NCBI GenBank assembly: GCA_016927095.1
Contig: JAFGNI010000361.1
Coordinates: 1-15,814 of the forward strand
Direction of reading: 5' to 3'
Source of the DNA: Anaerolineae bacterium
Lineage (GTDB): Bacteria > Chloroflexota > Anaerolineae > B4-G1 > SLSP01
Length of the DNA: 15,814 bases
Part shown: one piece after another, positions 1 through 5,891 of the stretch
Layout: each line of letters opens with the position of its first letter
Numbering within the stretch: position 1 is the first letter of the stretch
Program-made: the position numbers and the translations under genes
The notes under the pieces: model-generated
Databases searched by the model: none
Told to the model about the DNA's origin: nothing
The model's input: only the letters and a program-made list of their open reading frames with translations

Positions 1-1
1 A

Positions 2-1882
2 ACCCTGATCCTGGTAACCCTTATGTTGCTGCTCACCGCCGTCCCGGTGTGGGGCCAGACGCCGCTCACCGTGACGTCCCTCGAACCTTCTTCGGTGATC
101 AACGACCGTAGCACCATACTGAGCGTGTACGGTCAAGGGTTCACTGGGGACTGCGTGGTCCGGGTGGCAGGCTATGGGCTGCTGCCGACCACCATCGTGA
201 ACGCGACCGCGCTGACGGCCCAACTCCCGGCGGGCGTGCCGGCGGGCACCTACAGCATCGAGGTCAGCGACGGGATACGCACGGCGAGCCTGGCCAATGC
301 GCTCCGCGTCCGCGAACCGGAGCCGACGCCCAAACCCAAGGAGCCCGCGCCGCCGGGCAGGCCGATCCTGACAGTCCGCAACTACAGCGTGGAGCCGGCG
401 CGGGTGAAAGCGGGCGAGGAATTCGTGGTTACGATCGAGATCTACAACAACGGCAGCCGCGCGGGCGAGAACACCATGGCCGTCTTCCCTGGGGGCACCT
501 TCCTCCCTGTCGGCGACAAGGGCCACCTCCTCTGGCAGCTCCACATCAACCACACGGCGACAGTCTCCCAGGTGCTGCGCGCGCCGGACACGCTCTCATC
601 CGGCGTGCACCAGGTCCAGGTCGATCTGAGCGCCAACGACTGGGAGGGCAACCATTACGATTACCCGACAACAGTGCCCGTGGAGGTCATCGGCAAGCCC
701 GAGGCCACCGGCTTCTCGGGCGCGCCCAAGGTGGTGATCGAGGCAGTCGGCACCGAGCCAGAGGTACTCGTCCCCGGTGATCCCTTCAGCTTGACCCTGC
801 GGTTGGCCAACCGCGGCAGCCGGACCGCGATCAATATCTTCGCCACTGCCGCGTCGAGCGAGATGGCCATTCCGGCAGCAGGCAGCGACACAGTCTCAAC
901 AGCCAAGATCGGCATCGAGGAGGCGGTCACCGTGACTTTGCCGCTGATCCTCGGCGACCTGGAGAGCGGCGGGCGGCAGGCAATGCCCATGGCACTGGCC
1001 TACAGCGACTACGACGGCGGCAGCTACACCGACCAGCAGACCATCGGCATCGACGTCAACACCACCCTGACGCGCCAGCCCCAGGTGCTCATCGACACCT
1101 ACACGACCGATCCGGACTTCCTGGCTCCCGGCGACAGCTTCACGCTGACGCTGCAGCTCACCAACGTGGGCGGCGGCGATGCAAGTCGGCTCACCATCGC
1201 GCTGGGCGGCGAGGAAGGTGCCAACCTGGCGCCCTTCATTCCCCTGATGTCCGGGAACGTCCTCTTCGTCGAAGAGATGAGGCTAGGCGAGAGCGTGATG
1301 CTCTCACGGCAACTGCTCGTCGATGGCGCCGCTGAAGCAAAGGCTTACAGCCTGCCCATCGCGCTTGCCTACGATGATCCCCGGGGTTCGCGCACCGAGG
1401 ACACGCAGCGATTGAGCATCATCGTCCGCAAGCGCCCGGAGCTCCAGGTGAGCTTCTTCCGCGAGCCTGAGATGCTCTCGGTCGGGATGTCGATGCCGCT
1501 GGCGCTGGAGATCATCAACATCGGTCGCAACGCCGTCAACGTGGTCAGCATCGAGGGCACCAGCCCCGCGATGGAGATCCGGGCGGAAGGCCTGCCCTTC
1601 GTCGGTCCGTTGGATCCCGGCGGCTCAGCGCCCCTGGATCTGGTGGTGACGCCGCAAGAGCCGGGTCCGACGGAGCTCATTGTGACCGTCGCCTACCGTG
1701 ACGACTTCAACCAGACGGCCACACTCACCAACACGCTGGCGCTCGAGGTGACCGGCGGCGCCGAGGGACCCGGCGGCCCCGGCCCCGGCGAACAACCGAC
1801 CGAACCCACAGAAGAGGCGCCCGAGACACTGCTGCAGAAGCTCGGTCGCGCCATCCGCGGCTTCTTCGGATTAGGGAGCTAG
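2..1882 (+). CDS. Exported IPT + CARDB-repeat protein (5' end outside window)
   Basis: The reading frame is open to the first bases of the window, and the codons before the first ATG (position 23) encode more hydrophobic residues, so the true start lies upstream and the gene is partial. What is seen starts inside a signal peptide ending near VPVWGQ. An IPT/TIG-like beta domain follows (about residues 15-96 counted from the ATG at 23), then a Pro/Glu/Lys linker (97-114). Four CARDB/NEW3-like beta-sandwich repeats follow, each opening with a phrase like 'E-P-x-x-[VL]-x-x-G-[ED]-x-F-x-[VL]-T' and containing 'N-x-G'. The tail is Gly/Pro/Glu-rich and ends in a basic amphipathic stretch (LLQKLGRAIRGFFGLGS). 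CARDB proteins are cell-surface adhesion or scaffold modules with no catalytic motif. Its place directly before a MacB/FtsX permease suggests an extracytoplasmic partner of that transporter, which is inference. The domain type is fairly certain; the role is not. Confidence 0.85.
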   Translation, partial: TLILVTLMLLLTAVPVWGQTPLTVTSLEPSSVINDRSTILSVYGQGFTGDCVVRVAGYGLLPTTIVNATALTAQLPAGVPAGTYSIEVSDGIRTASLANALRVREPEPTPKPKEPAPPGRPILTVRNYSVEPARVKAGEEFVVTIEIYNNGSRAGENTMAVFPGGTFLPVGDKGHLLWQLHINHTATVSQVLRAPDTLSSGVHQVQVDLSANDWEGNHYDYPTTVPVEVIGKPEATGFSGAPKVVIEAVGTEPEVLVPGDPFSLTLRLANRGSRTAINIFATAASSEMAIPAAGSDTVSTAKIGIEEAVTVTLPLILGDLESGGRQAMPMALAYSDYDGGSYTDQQTIGIDVNTTLTRQPQVLIDTYTTDPDFLAPGDSFTLTLQLTNVGGGDASRLTIALGGEEGANLAPFIPLMSGNVLFVEEMRLGESVMLSRQLLVDGAAEAKAYSLPIALAYDDPRGSRTEDTQRLSIIVRKRPELQVSFFREPEMLSVGMSMPLALEIINIGRNAVNVVSIEGTSPAMEIRAEGLPFVGPLDPGGSAPLDLVVTPQEPGPTELIVTVAYRDDFNQTATLTNTLALEVTGGAEGPGGPGPGEQPTEPTEEAPETLLQKLGRAIRGFFGLGS

Positions 1883-1887
1883 GGTGG

Positions 1888-1908
1888 ATACCCGATGCCG
1901 GATGCCCG
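1888..1908. repeat. Heptanucleotide tandem repeat, block 1 (ATRCCSG x3)
   Basis: Three adjacent 7-bp units, ATACCCG, ATGCCGG and ATGCCCG, begin five bases after the stop of the CARDB gene. The units are imperfect copies of one another. This is the first of three heptad blocks with different unit sequences in the same 180-bp spacer. Confidence 0.6.
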
Positions 1909-1976
1909 CTGGCGGGTTGGGGCGAGGTGGGGCGGCTTCTGGGAAGGCCACCCGAGGAAGGAGAAGCGCCAGGACC

Positions 1977-1997
1977 CTACTCCGTACTCCCTACTCC
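1977..1997. repeat. Heptanucleotide tandem repeat, block 2 (STACTCC x3)
   Basis: Three adjacent 7-bp units, CTACTCC, GTACTCC and CTACTCC, lie in the spacer between the CARDB gene and the permease gene. Only one base varies between units. A C/T-rich stretch follows. Confidence 0.75.
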
Positions 1998-2005
1998 TTC
2001 CTTCC

Positions 2006-2040
2006 GCTGATAGCTGACCGCTGATGGCTGATCGCTGATC
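2006..2040. repeat. Heptanucleotide tandem repeat, block 3 (GCTGAYN x5)
   Basis: Five adjacent 7-bp units share GCTGA in every copy: GCTGATA, GCTGACC, GCTGATG, GCTGATC, GCTGATC. The array ends 22 bases before the permease start codon, so it would lie in the mRNA between the two genes if they are co-transcribed. Short heptad tandem repeats (STRR) are known from cyanobacterial intergenic regions; whether these belong to a comparable family is inference. Confidence 0.8.
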
Positions 2041-2062
2041 GTTTCGGATATCGAGACAACGT

Positions 2063-3421
2063 ATGACTTTCCGTGACCTACTCCGCCTCGTCATCGCCAA
2101 CCTGAAGCGCATGAAGGGCCGCGTGATCATGACCGCGCTGGGTGTCGTGATCGGCACCGCCTCAGTCATGGTACTCGTCTCGCTGGGCGCGGGGTTGCAG
2201 CGGCAGGCCACTGAGAGCTTCGGCGGCGGCGGTTCGTTGAACGATCTCGTCGTCACGGCGCCGCAGGGGCGAGAGGGGGTAATGGGCGTGGCGGTGCCCG
2301 GCGGCGCCGTGATGGTGGAAGCGACGAGCCAGCGCCGCACCGACCTGCCTGTGCTCGACGATCTCACGCTGGCGCTGTTCCGAGACATGCCAGGCGTGGA
2401 GCTGGTCACGCCCATCGAACGTCTGCAGATGGGCTCGGTGCTCGAGTACGGAGACCTGATGGGCTACGCCTCGATCGTGGGAGTTGAGCCTGCCTACCTC
2501 GAATCGCTGACCGCGGTCAGCGGCGATCTGAGTCTACGGCGCGGCGAGGTCGTACTGGGCGGGCGCGTGCCCGAAAACTTCCGCAGCGAGGAAGAGATGA
2601 TGGGTGGGATGCGGATGGGGGGAGTGCAGCAACTGCCCGAGCGGCCTGATCTGCAGGGGGCGCGGCTCACGATGCAGCTTCAGCGCTATAGCGAGGAGGA
2701 CGGCACCATGAGCACCAGGACTGTCCGGCTCTACGTCGGCGGCATCTTGGAGCCCAGCGGCTGGCGCTACGACTACAACGGCTTCGTCCCGCTGCGCGAT
2801 GTGGTCGAATACAACAGCTGGGCCGCGGGCACCCGCCTTGACCCGGGCCGCGAGGGTTACCAAGAGGTGCTGATCCGCGCGGCGACGTCGCGGGACACAC
2901 TGGAGCTGGAGCAGCAGTTCGTGGATATGGGCTTCTACGTGCAGTCAGACCGGCAGCAGCTGGAGCAGGCGACGTCTTTCTTCGTGACGCTGCAGGCCAT
3001 CCTGGGTGGCATCGGCGCCGTCGCGCTGCTGGTGGCGGCCTTTGGCATCGCCAACACGATGTCGATGGCGATCCTGGAGCGGACGCGGGAGATCGGCCTG
3101 ATGAAGGCCATCGGCGCCTCCAATAAGGACGTGATGGTGGTCTTCCTGGGCGAGTCGGGCGGCATTGGGCTGCTGGGCGGCATCGGCGGCGTCCTGTTAG
3201 GCGTGGTACTCAACATCGTGCTGAACCTAGTGGGCCAATCGATGCAATTGGGACAGGCTGTCAGCGGCGTGAGTGCGGAGACGATGAACGTCACCCACAC
3301 GCCGGTCTGGCTCCCCATCTTCGCCGCCGTCTTTGCTACGCTCATCGGCGTCATCTCAGGCGCCTATCCTGCGAGCCGTGCAGCAGGACTAAGTCCGATC
3401 ACCGCGCTCAAATACGAATAG
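2063..3421 (+). CDS. ABC transporter permease, MacB/FtsX type
   Basis: This 452-residue protein has the classic MacB/FtsX layout. There is one N-terminal membrane helix (about 21-44), a large extracytoplasmic MacB_PCD-like domain (about 45-300), and three C-terminal helices (about 308-333, 360-390, 416-436). The motif RTREIGLMKAIGAS (340-353), which follows the second helix, is the hallmark cytoplasmic segment of FtsX-family permeases that contacts the ATPase. The family couples ATP hydrolysis in the cytoplasm to mechanical work outside, such as substrate extrusion or lipoprotein release. No ATP-binding subunit is encoded here, so it must be upstream or elsewhere. The start ATG is followed at once by the family-typical N-terminus (MTFRDLLRLVIANLKRMKGR). 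The Shine-Dalgarno match is weak (GAG 7 bases before the ATG). An extracytoplasmic Met/Gly-rich loop at 179-187 is unusual. The substrate is unknown. Confidence 0.93.
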   Translation: MTFRDLLRLVIANLKRMKGRVIMTALGVVIGTASVMVLVSLGAGLQRQATESFGGGGSLNDLVVTAPQGREGVMGVAVPGGAVMVEATSQRRTDLPVLDDLTLALFRDMPGVELVTPIERLQMGSVLEYGDLMGYASIVGVEPAYLESLTAVSGDLSLRRGEVVLGGRVPENFRSEEEMMGGMRMGGVQQLPERPDLQGARLTMQLQRYSEEDGTMSTRTVRLYVGGILEPSGWRYDYNGFVPLRDVVEYNSWAAGTRLDPGREGYQEVLIRAATSRDTLELEQQFVDMGFYVQSDRQQLEQATSFFVTLQAILGGIGAVALLVAAFGIANTMSMAILERTREIGLMKAIGASNKDVMVVFLGESGGIGLLGGIGGVLLGVVLNIVLNLVGQSMQLGQAVSGVSAETMNVTHTPVWLPIFAAVFATLIGVISGAYPASRAAGLSPITALKYE

Positions 3422-3425
3422 CTTT

Positions 3426-3447
3426 GCAGGTGTTCCCACCAACCTGC
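3426..3447 (+). terminator. Possible weak stem-loop after the permease gene
   Basis: GCAGGT (3426-3431) and ACCTGC (3442-3447) can pair over a 10-base loop, starting five bases after the permease stop codon. An alternative inner pairing GGTG/CACC is also possible. No T-run follows, so this is at best a weak or factor-assisted terminator. Confidence 0.3.
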
Positions 3448-3472
3448 CACGCCTAGGGGTCAGCAAACTTGG

Positions 3473-3559
3473 TTCGTAGTAACCGCTTCAGCGGTTCCGC
3501 AAACCCCGATAAGGCACTGGAACGACTGAGCCCTCACACTGTGGGGCCGTGACTACGAA
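3473..3559. repeat. 87-bp element with 8-bp terminal inverted repeats and an internal hairpin
   Basis: The segment is bounded by TTCGTAGT (3473-3480) and its exact reverse complement ACTACGAA (3552-3559). Directly inside the left end is a second perfect palindrome, AACCGCT TC AGCGGTT (3481-3496). Small size, terminal inverted repeats and no coding capacity are the marks of a MITE- or REP-like non-autonomous repeat. No convincing target-site duplication is visible. Its right end lies inside the tail of the decayed hydrolase frame, so it may have replaced that gene's natural 3' end. Confidence 0.6.
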
Positions 3560-3919
3560 TCCCAAACCTCAGCCCAACTGGGCCCCAGTACACCCCCGCC
3601 TCCAACAGCGACTCATAGAGCGCGCCTGGATAGGCAGCCCTGTCGTTCAGGCGGCGCATCACCGTCGCGACCTCCTCCACCACGAGAACCTTCGTGCCCG
3701 GCTTGAGCTGTGGATTCGTTCGTCGGGCTCTCGTTCCCGCGCGACCCGTTCCAGGCCCGGATGTCCTTGGTGCAGGTGGCGAACGAACCTGCGCCCCGCA
3801 GGCATCACACGAAGACCAGCCACGTGGTACTACTCGATCATTCGCAGGATATCGGGATGGGGATAGGTGCCGCTGAAAGCCGGCACCAGATACTGCCCTA
3901 CCTTCTCTTCCAGCGTCAT
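3534..3919 (-). pseudogene. Remnant of a GH3-type glycoside hydrolase (internal deletion, nonsense, frameshift)
   Basis: Reading leftwards from an ATG at 3919, with GAGGTGAT directly before it as Shine-Dalgarno, the frame begins MTLEEKVGQYLVPAFSG. MTLEEKVGQ is the typical opening of glycoside hydrolase family 3 enzymes (beta-glucosidase / beta-N-acetylhexosaminidase type). After codon 29 a TAG (3830-3832) interrupts a frame that goes on plausibly as YHVAGLRVMPAGRRFVRHL. Near 3715 sense jumps to another frame encoding PGTKVLVVEEVATVMRRLND and AYPGALYESLLEAGV, which reads like a C-terminal segment, ending at a TGA (3534-3536) inside the inverted-repeat element. Only about 390 bp remain of a gene normally well over 1 kb, so most of the middle is missing. 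GH3 enzymes release terminal sugars from glycans. It lies divergent from a ROK regulator, a common partner of sugar enzymes. The family assignment rests on motifs alone. Confidence 0.65.
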
Positions 3920-3934
3920 ATCACCTCGATGGCA

Positions 3935-3955
3935 CGGTGTTTTGTTAGAACACCG
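3935..3955. promoter_or_regulatory. Operator-like palindrome at the GH3-remnant transcription start
   Basis: CGGTGTT (3935-3941) and AACACCG (3949-3955) are exact 7-bp inverted arms around a 7-base centre. The predicted start of minus-strand transcription (about 3953) falls inside the palindrome, and the remnant's Shine-Dalgarno lies a few bases further downstream. This is where a repressor of the lost hydrolase would bind. The neighbouring ROK protein is an obvious candidate, which is inference. Confidence 0.5.
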
Positions 3956-3959
3956 AACT

Positions 3960-3988
3960 AAACTATCACAACCCAACGCGTGTGCCAA
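3960..3988 (-). promoter_or_regulatory. Possible promoter of the GH3 remnant
   Basis: On the minus strand, TTGGCA (3983-3988, 5 of 6 matches to the -35 consensus) is followed after 17 bases by TAGTTT (3960-3965, 3 of 6 matches to -10). The spacing is ideal but the -10 is weak. An AAGCGCTT palindrome (3987-3994), the core seen in many LacI-family operators, overlaps the -35. Confidence 0.4.
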
Positions 3989-4107
3989 GCGCTTCTGCTG
4001 ACGACCTTAGGCGCGGCATGACCAATCACAACACAGTGACATGTCGTTCGCCACCCTTCCCCGTCAGGAAGGCCACGCGCTGATACCCTGTAGGCTGGCG
4101 CAGGTTG

Positions 4108-4136
4108 TTGACACTGAACCTTCGCGACGGTATAAT
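4108..4136 (+). promoter_or_regulatory. Perfect consensus sigma-70-type promoter of the ROK gene
   Basis: TTGACA (4108-4113), exactly 17 bases, then TATAAT (4131-4136) match the housekeeping promoter consensus at every position. Transcription should start near 4143, leaving a leader of about 60 bases before the ROK start codon. Confidence 0.85.
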
Positions 4137-4153
4137 TTCTTGAGAGAATAAAT
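4135..4153. promoter_or_regulatory. Palindrome overlapping the ROK promoter -10 (autoregulatory operator candidate)
   Basis: The 19-bp sequence has the symmetric form ATTT-n-TT-n5-AA-n-AAAT centred on 4144. It overlaps the end of the -10 box and the expected transcription start. ROK repressors such as NagC and Mlc bind A/T-rich palindromes of similar form, and a strong promoter with an operator on +1 is the usual layout for self-repression. Binding by this ROK protein is inference. Confidence 0.5.
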
Positions 4154-4204
4154 GATGGGACGACCGACCTTCTCAGGCAAGATCCCTGGCCCCAACGGAG
4201 ACCA

Positions 4205-5482
4205 ATGAACAAAAACCCTTTCGCCCAACGCCAGGAGACACGCCAGGAAAACACCAGCCGCATACTGCGTGATCTCCACCTCTCCGCCCCGCTTTCTCGC
4301 GCGATGCTCGCGGATCGCAATGACCTGTCGCGAGCGACTGTGTCAGCTATCTGCGGCGATCTGAAAGCGATGGGGCTCATCCGTCGCGTCGGCAAGGACG
4401 TAGGAGGACTGGGCCGTCCCGGCATCTTGCTGGAGCTTGATCCTGAGGCGCGCAGCGTGATCGGCGTGGAGATCAGCACCAACTACCTGGCGGCTGTGCT
4501 CACCAACATGGGTGGACAGCTGTTGTGGGAGAGCGCGACCCCCATACCGGTCCGCAGCGACCTGGACACCATCCTGGTCCAGGCCGAGAGCCTGGTCGAG
4601 GAGGCTATGGACGCGGCCCGCCAGCACGAGGGTCTCGGGCCACTCCTGGGCATCGGCGTGGGTGTGCCCGGTGCCGTGGACCCTGGGGAGGAGAGCCTGG
4701 TCACGACGCCCTCGCTGGGTTGGACGCGGGTGCCCCTCAAACGCGAGCTCGAATCGCGCTTCGCCCTGCCGGTTCTCGTCGATAGCCGGGCGCGGGCAGC
4801 GGCGGTCGCCGAAGGCCTGGGGGGGAGTGCACAAGGCGTAGACAACTACCTTTATGTCAGCTTGGGCACCGATGTGGGCGCCAGCGTTGAGGCAGCAGTG
4901 ATCTGTGACGGCTTGCCGTATGGGGGCGCCCACGGTCTGGCCCTGGAGGTGGGTCACATGGTCCTCGACCCAGAGGGCCCGGCCTGTGTCTGCGGACAAC
5001 GTGGCTGCTGGCAGGCCATGACCAATGTGGACCGTGAGGTTGCGTTGATCCGCCCGCGCCTTGAAGCCGGCGAACCCAGTGTGCTGCAAGAGACCTTGGC
5101 GGGGAACAGTTTAGAGCTGGATCATCGGGCCATCCACCAGGCCGCTATGGACGGCGATGCCCTCGCGATCGCGGTTGTCGAAGAGGTGAACTTCTATCAC
5201 GTCATCGGCATCACCAATCTCGTGCGCCTCTTTGACCCACAGATGGTGGTCATTGGCTGGGCCAGTGCAGGCCTACCAGAGAACTACATGAGCCGGATGC
5301 GGGCCCTCAGCAAGCTGCCGGGCATCGATGCCCTCGTATTGGTCCCGCAGTATCTGGCGGAGCGTGGCGTGCCTTGTCCCACCATCACCTACGCGACCCA
5401 TCTGCATAGTGCAGCCAGCTTGGGCGCCGCTGCCCTAGTGGTAGATGACTTCCTGCGGTATCCCCCCGTCAACGAGATCTAG
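4205..5482 (+). CDS. ROK-family transcriptional regulator (NagC/XylR-like)
   Basis: This 425-residue protein starts with a winged-helix DNA-binding segment (about 20-62; helix-turn-helix core LSRAMLADRNDLSRATVSAI) and continues into a ROK sugar-binding domain (VIGVEISTNYLAAVLT at 85-100, GIGVGVPGAVDP at 149-160). The ROK zinc site is intact: His251 and Cys261, Cys263, Cys268 in GHMVLDPEGPACVCGQRGC. The kinase motif is not. Where sugar kinases have the N-D-x-N block with catalytic Asp, this protein has VDSRARAA (192-199), with Arg194 in the Asp position, so it should sense sugar without phosphorylating it. The start is supported by GGAG five bases before ATG and by the consensus promoter upstream. 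Its likely role is repression of sugar-use genes, originally including the adjacent divergent GH3 gene, now decayed. Its stop overlaps the stop of the convergent lipoprotein remnant in one CTAG. Confidence 0.93.
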   Translation: MNKNPFAQRQETRQENTSRILRDLHLSAPLSRAMLADRNDLSRATVSAICGDLKAMGLIRRVGKDVGGLGRPGILLELDPEARSVIGVEISTNYLAAVLTNMGGQLLWESATPIPVRSDLDTILVQAESLVEEAMDAARQHEGLGPLLGIGVGVPGAVDPGEESLVTTPSLGWTRVPLKRELESRFALPVLVDSRARAAAVAEGLGGSAQGVDNYLYVSLGTDVGASVEAAVICDGLPYGGAHGLALEVGHMVLDPEGPACVCGQRGCWQAMTNVDREVALIRPRLEAGEPSVLQETLAGNSLELDHRAIHQAAMDGDALAIAVVEEVNFYHVIGITNLVRLFDPQMVVIGWASAGLPENYMSRMRALSKLPGIDALVLVPQYLAERGVPCPTITYATHLHSAASLGAAALVVDDFLRYPPVNEI

Positions 5483-5698
5483 AGCTCGAAGTACACAGGA
5501 CGCGCAACCACGATCTGCGCCGCAACGGCGCGGCTTGGCCCCCACAGGCTTGAGTCATCAATCACGACTAAGGTCCACTCGGCGCCCGGACCGGTCGGCA
5601 GCACCTGCGGCAACGCGAAGGTGCGCCCACAACTCGTCAAGCAAAGCGCCAATGCGAGCAGCAAGCGTTGATAACCCCCAACGCCTTCTGGCTGACAT
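5479..5698 (-). pseudogene. Broken small lipoprotein gene, possible SGNH-hydrolase N-terminal fragment
   Basis: Reading leftwards, a strong Shine-Dalgarno AGGAGG (5704-5709) precedes ATG at 5698 by five bases. That frame gives MSARRRWG and then loses sense. The next frame, from the same place onward, reads YQRLLLALALCLTSCGR, an ideal lipoprotein signal with lipobox LTSC. Removing one G from the G5 run at 5675-5679 joins the two into a 72-residue product with basic N-terminus, hydrophobic core and acylated Cys23. The mature part contains EWTLVVIDDSSLWG, which resembles block I (GDS) of SGNH/GDSL hydrolases, then ends within 30 residues at a TAG overlapping the ROK stop, far too short for an active hydrolase. 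This looks like a truncated and frameshifted remnant. A sequencing error in the G-run would leave a short but intact lipoprotein. The SGNH resemblance is weak. Confidence 0.5.
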
Positions 5699-5782
5699 GG
5701 GTTCCTCCTGCGGTTATTGTCTGCTCGCCATCTGAGACCGGGATGCAAACACACGCGGGGAGCTTGCGGGGAGAAGACGTCC

Positions 5783-5804
5783 GGCCCAATCAAATGATCG
5801 GGCC
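5783..5804. promoter_or_regulatory. Near-perfect palindrome over the -10 of the lipoprotein-remnant promoter
   Basis: GGCCCAATCA (5783-5792) and TGATCGGGCC (5795-5804) pair at 9 of 10 positions around a 2-base centre. The predicted minus-strand -10 (5794-5799) lies inside it. A repressor operator is the simplest reading. It could instead act as an RNA hairpin, but no T-run follows on either strand. Confidence 0.45.
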
Positions 5805-5822
5805 ATGACACAGCGGCGTCAA
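5794..5822 (-). promoter_or_regulatory. Possible promoter of the lipoprotein remnant
   Basis: On the minus strand TTGACG (5817-5822, 5 of 6) is followed by exactly 17 bases and GATCAT (5794-5799, 4 of 6). Transcription would begin near 5787 and give a leader of about 90 bases up to the AGGAGG-preceded ATG at 5698. Confidence 0.4.
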
Positions 5823-5845
5823 GTGTCTCGGGGGCCTACCCGCCG

Positions 5846-5874
5846 TTGACAGCGCTGCGCCATCGTGCTATTTT
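5846..5874 (+). promoter_or_regulatory. Promoter of the hemerythrin-domain gene
   Basis: TTGACA (5846-5851, perfect -35), 17 bases, then TATTTT (5869-5874, 4 of 6 for -10). The expected transcription start near 5881 lies downstream of the upstream in-frame GTG at 5865. This supports a translation start further in, at 5952 or 5958. Confidence 0.7.
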
Positions 5875-5891
5875 CATCTATGTTGCGCAGC

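Noticed and set aside
1883..2062. Heptad repeats as a CRISPR array
   Set aside because: Units are 7 bp and directly adjacent, with no spacers, so this is a simple tandem repeat.
3549..3961. Overlapping plus-strand open frames between the permease and ROK genes
   Set aside because: Their translations are low-complexity and they lie antisense to recognisable GH3 fragments; no Shine-Dalgarno site.
4055..4072. CCTTCC/GGAAGG inverted repeat upstream of the ROK promoter
   Set aside because: Only 6-bp arms and no clear relation to either promoter; noted but too weak to call.
4343..5089. Minus-strand open frame (248 codons) opposite the ROK gene
   Set aside because: His/Gln/Arg-rich translation with no domain, lying wholly within a well-supported ROK gene; a codon-bias shadow.
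5517..5531. GCGCCG/CGGCGC hairpin after the ROK gene as its terminator
   Set aside because: Short stem, no T-run, and inside the opposite-strand lipoprotein remnant; likely chance in GC-rich DNA.
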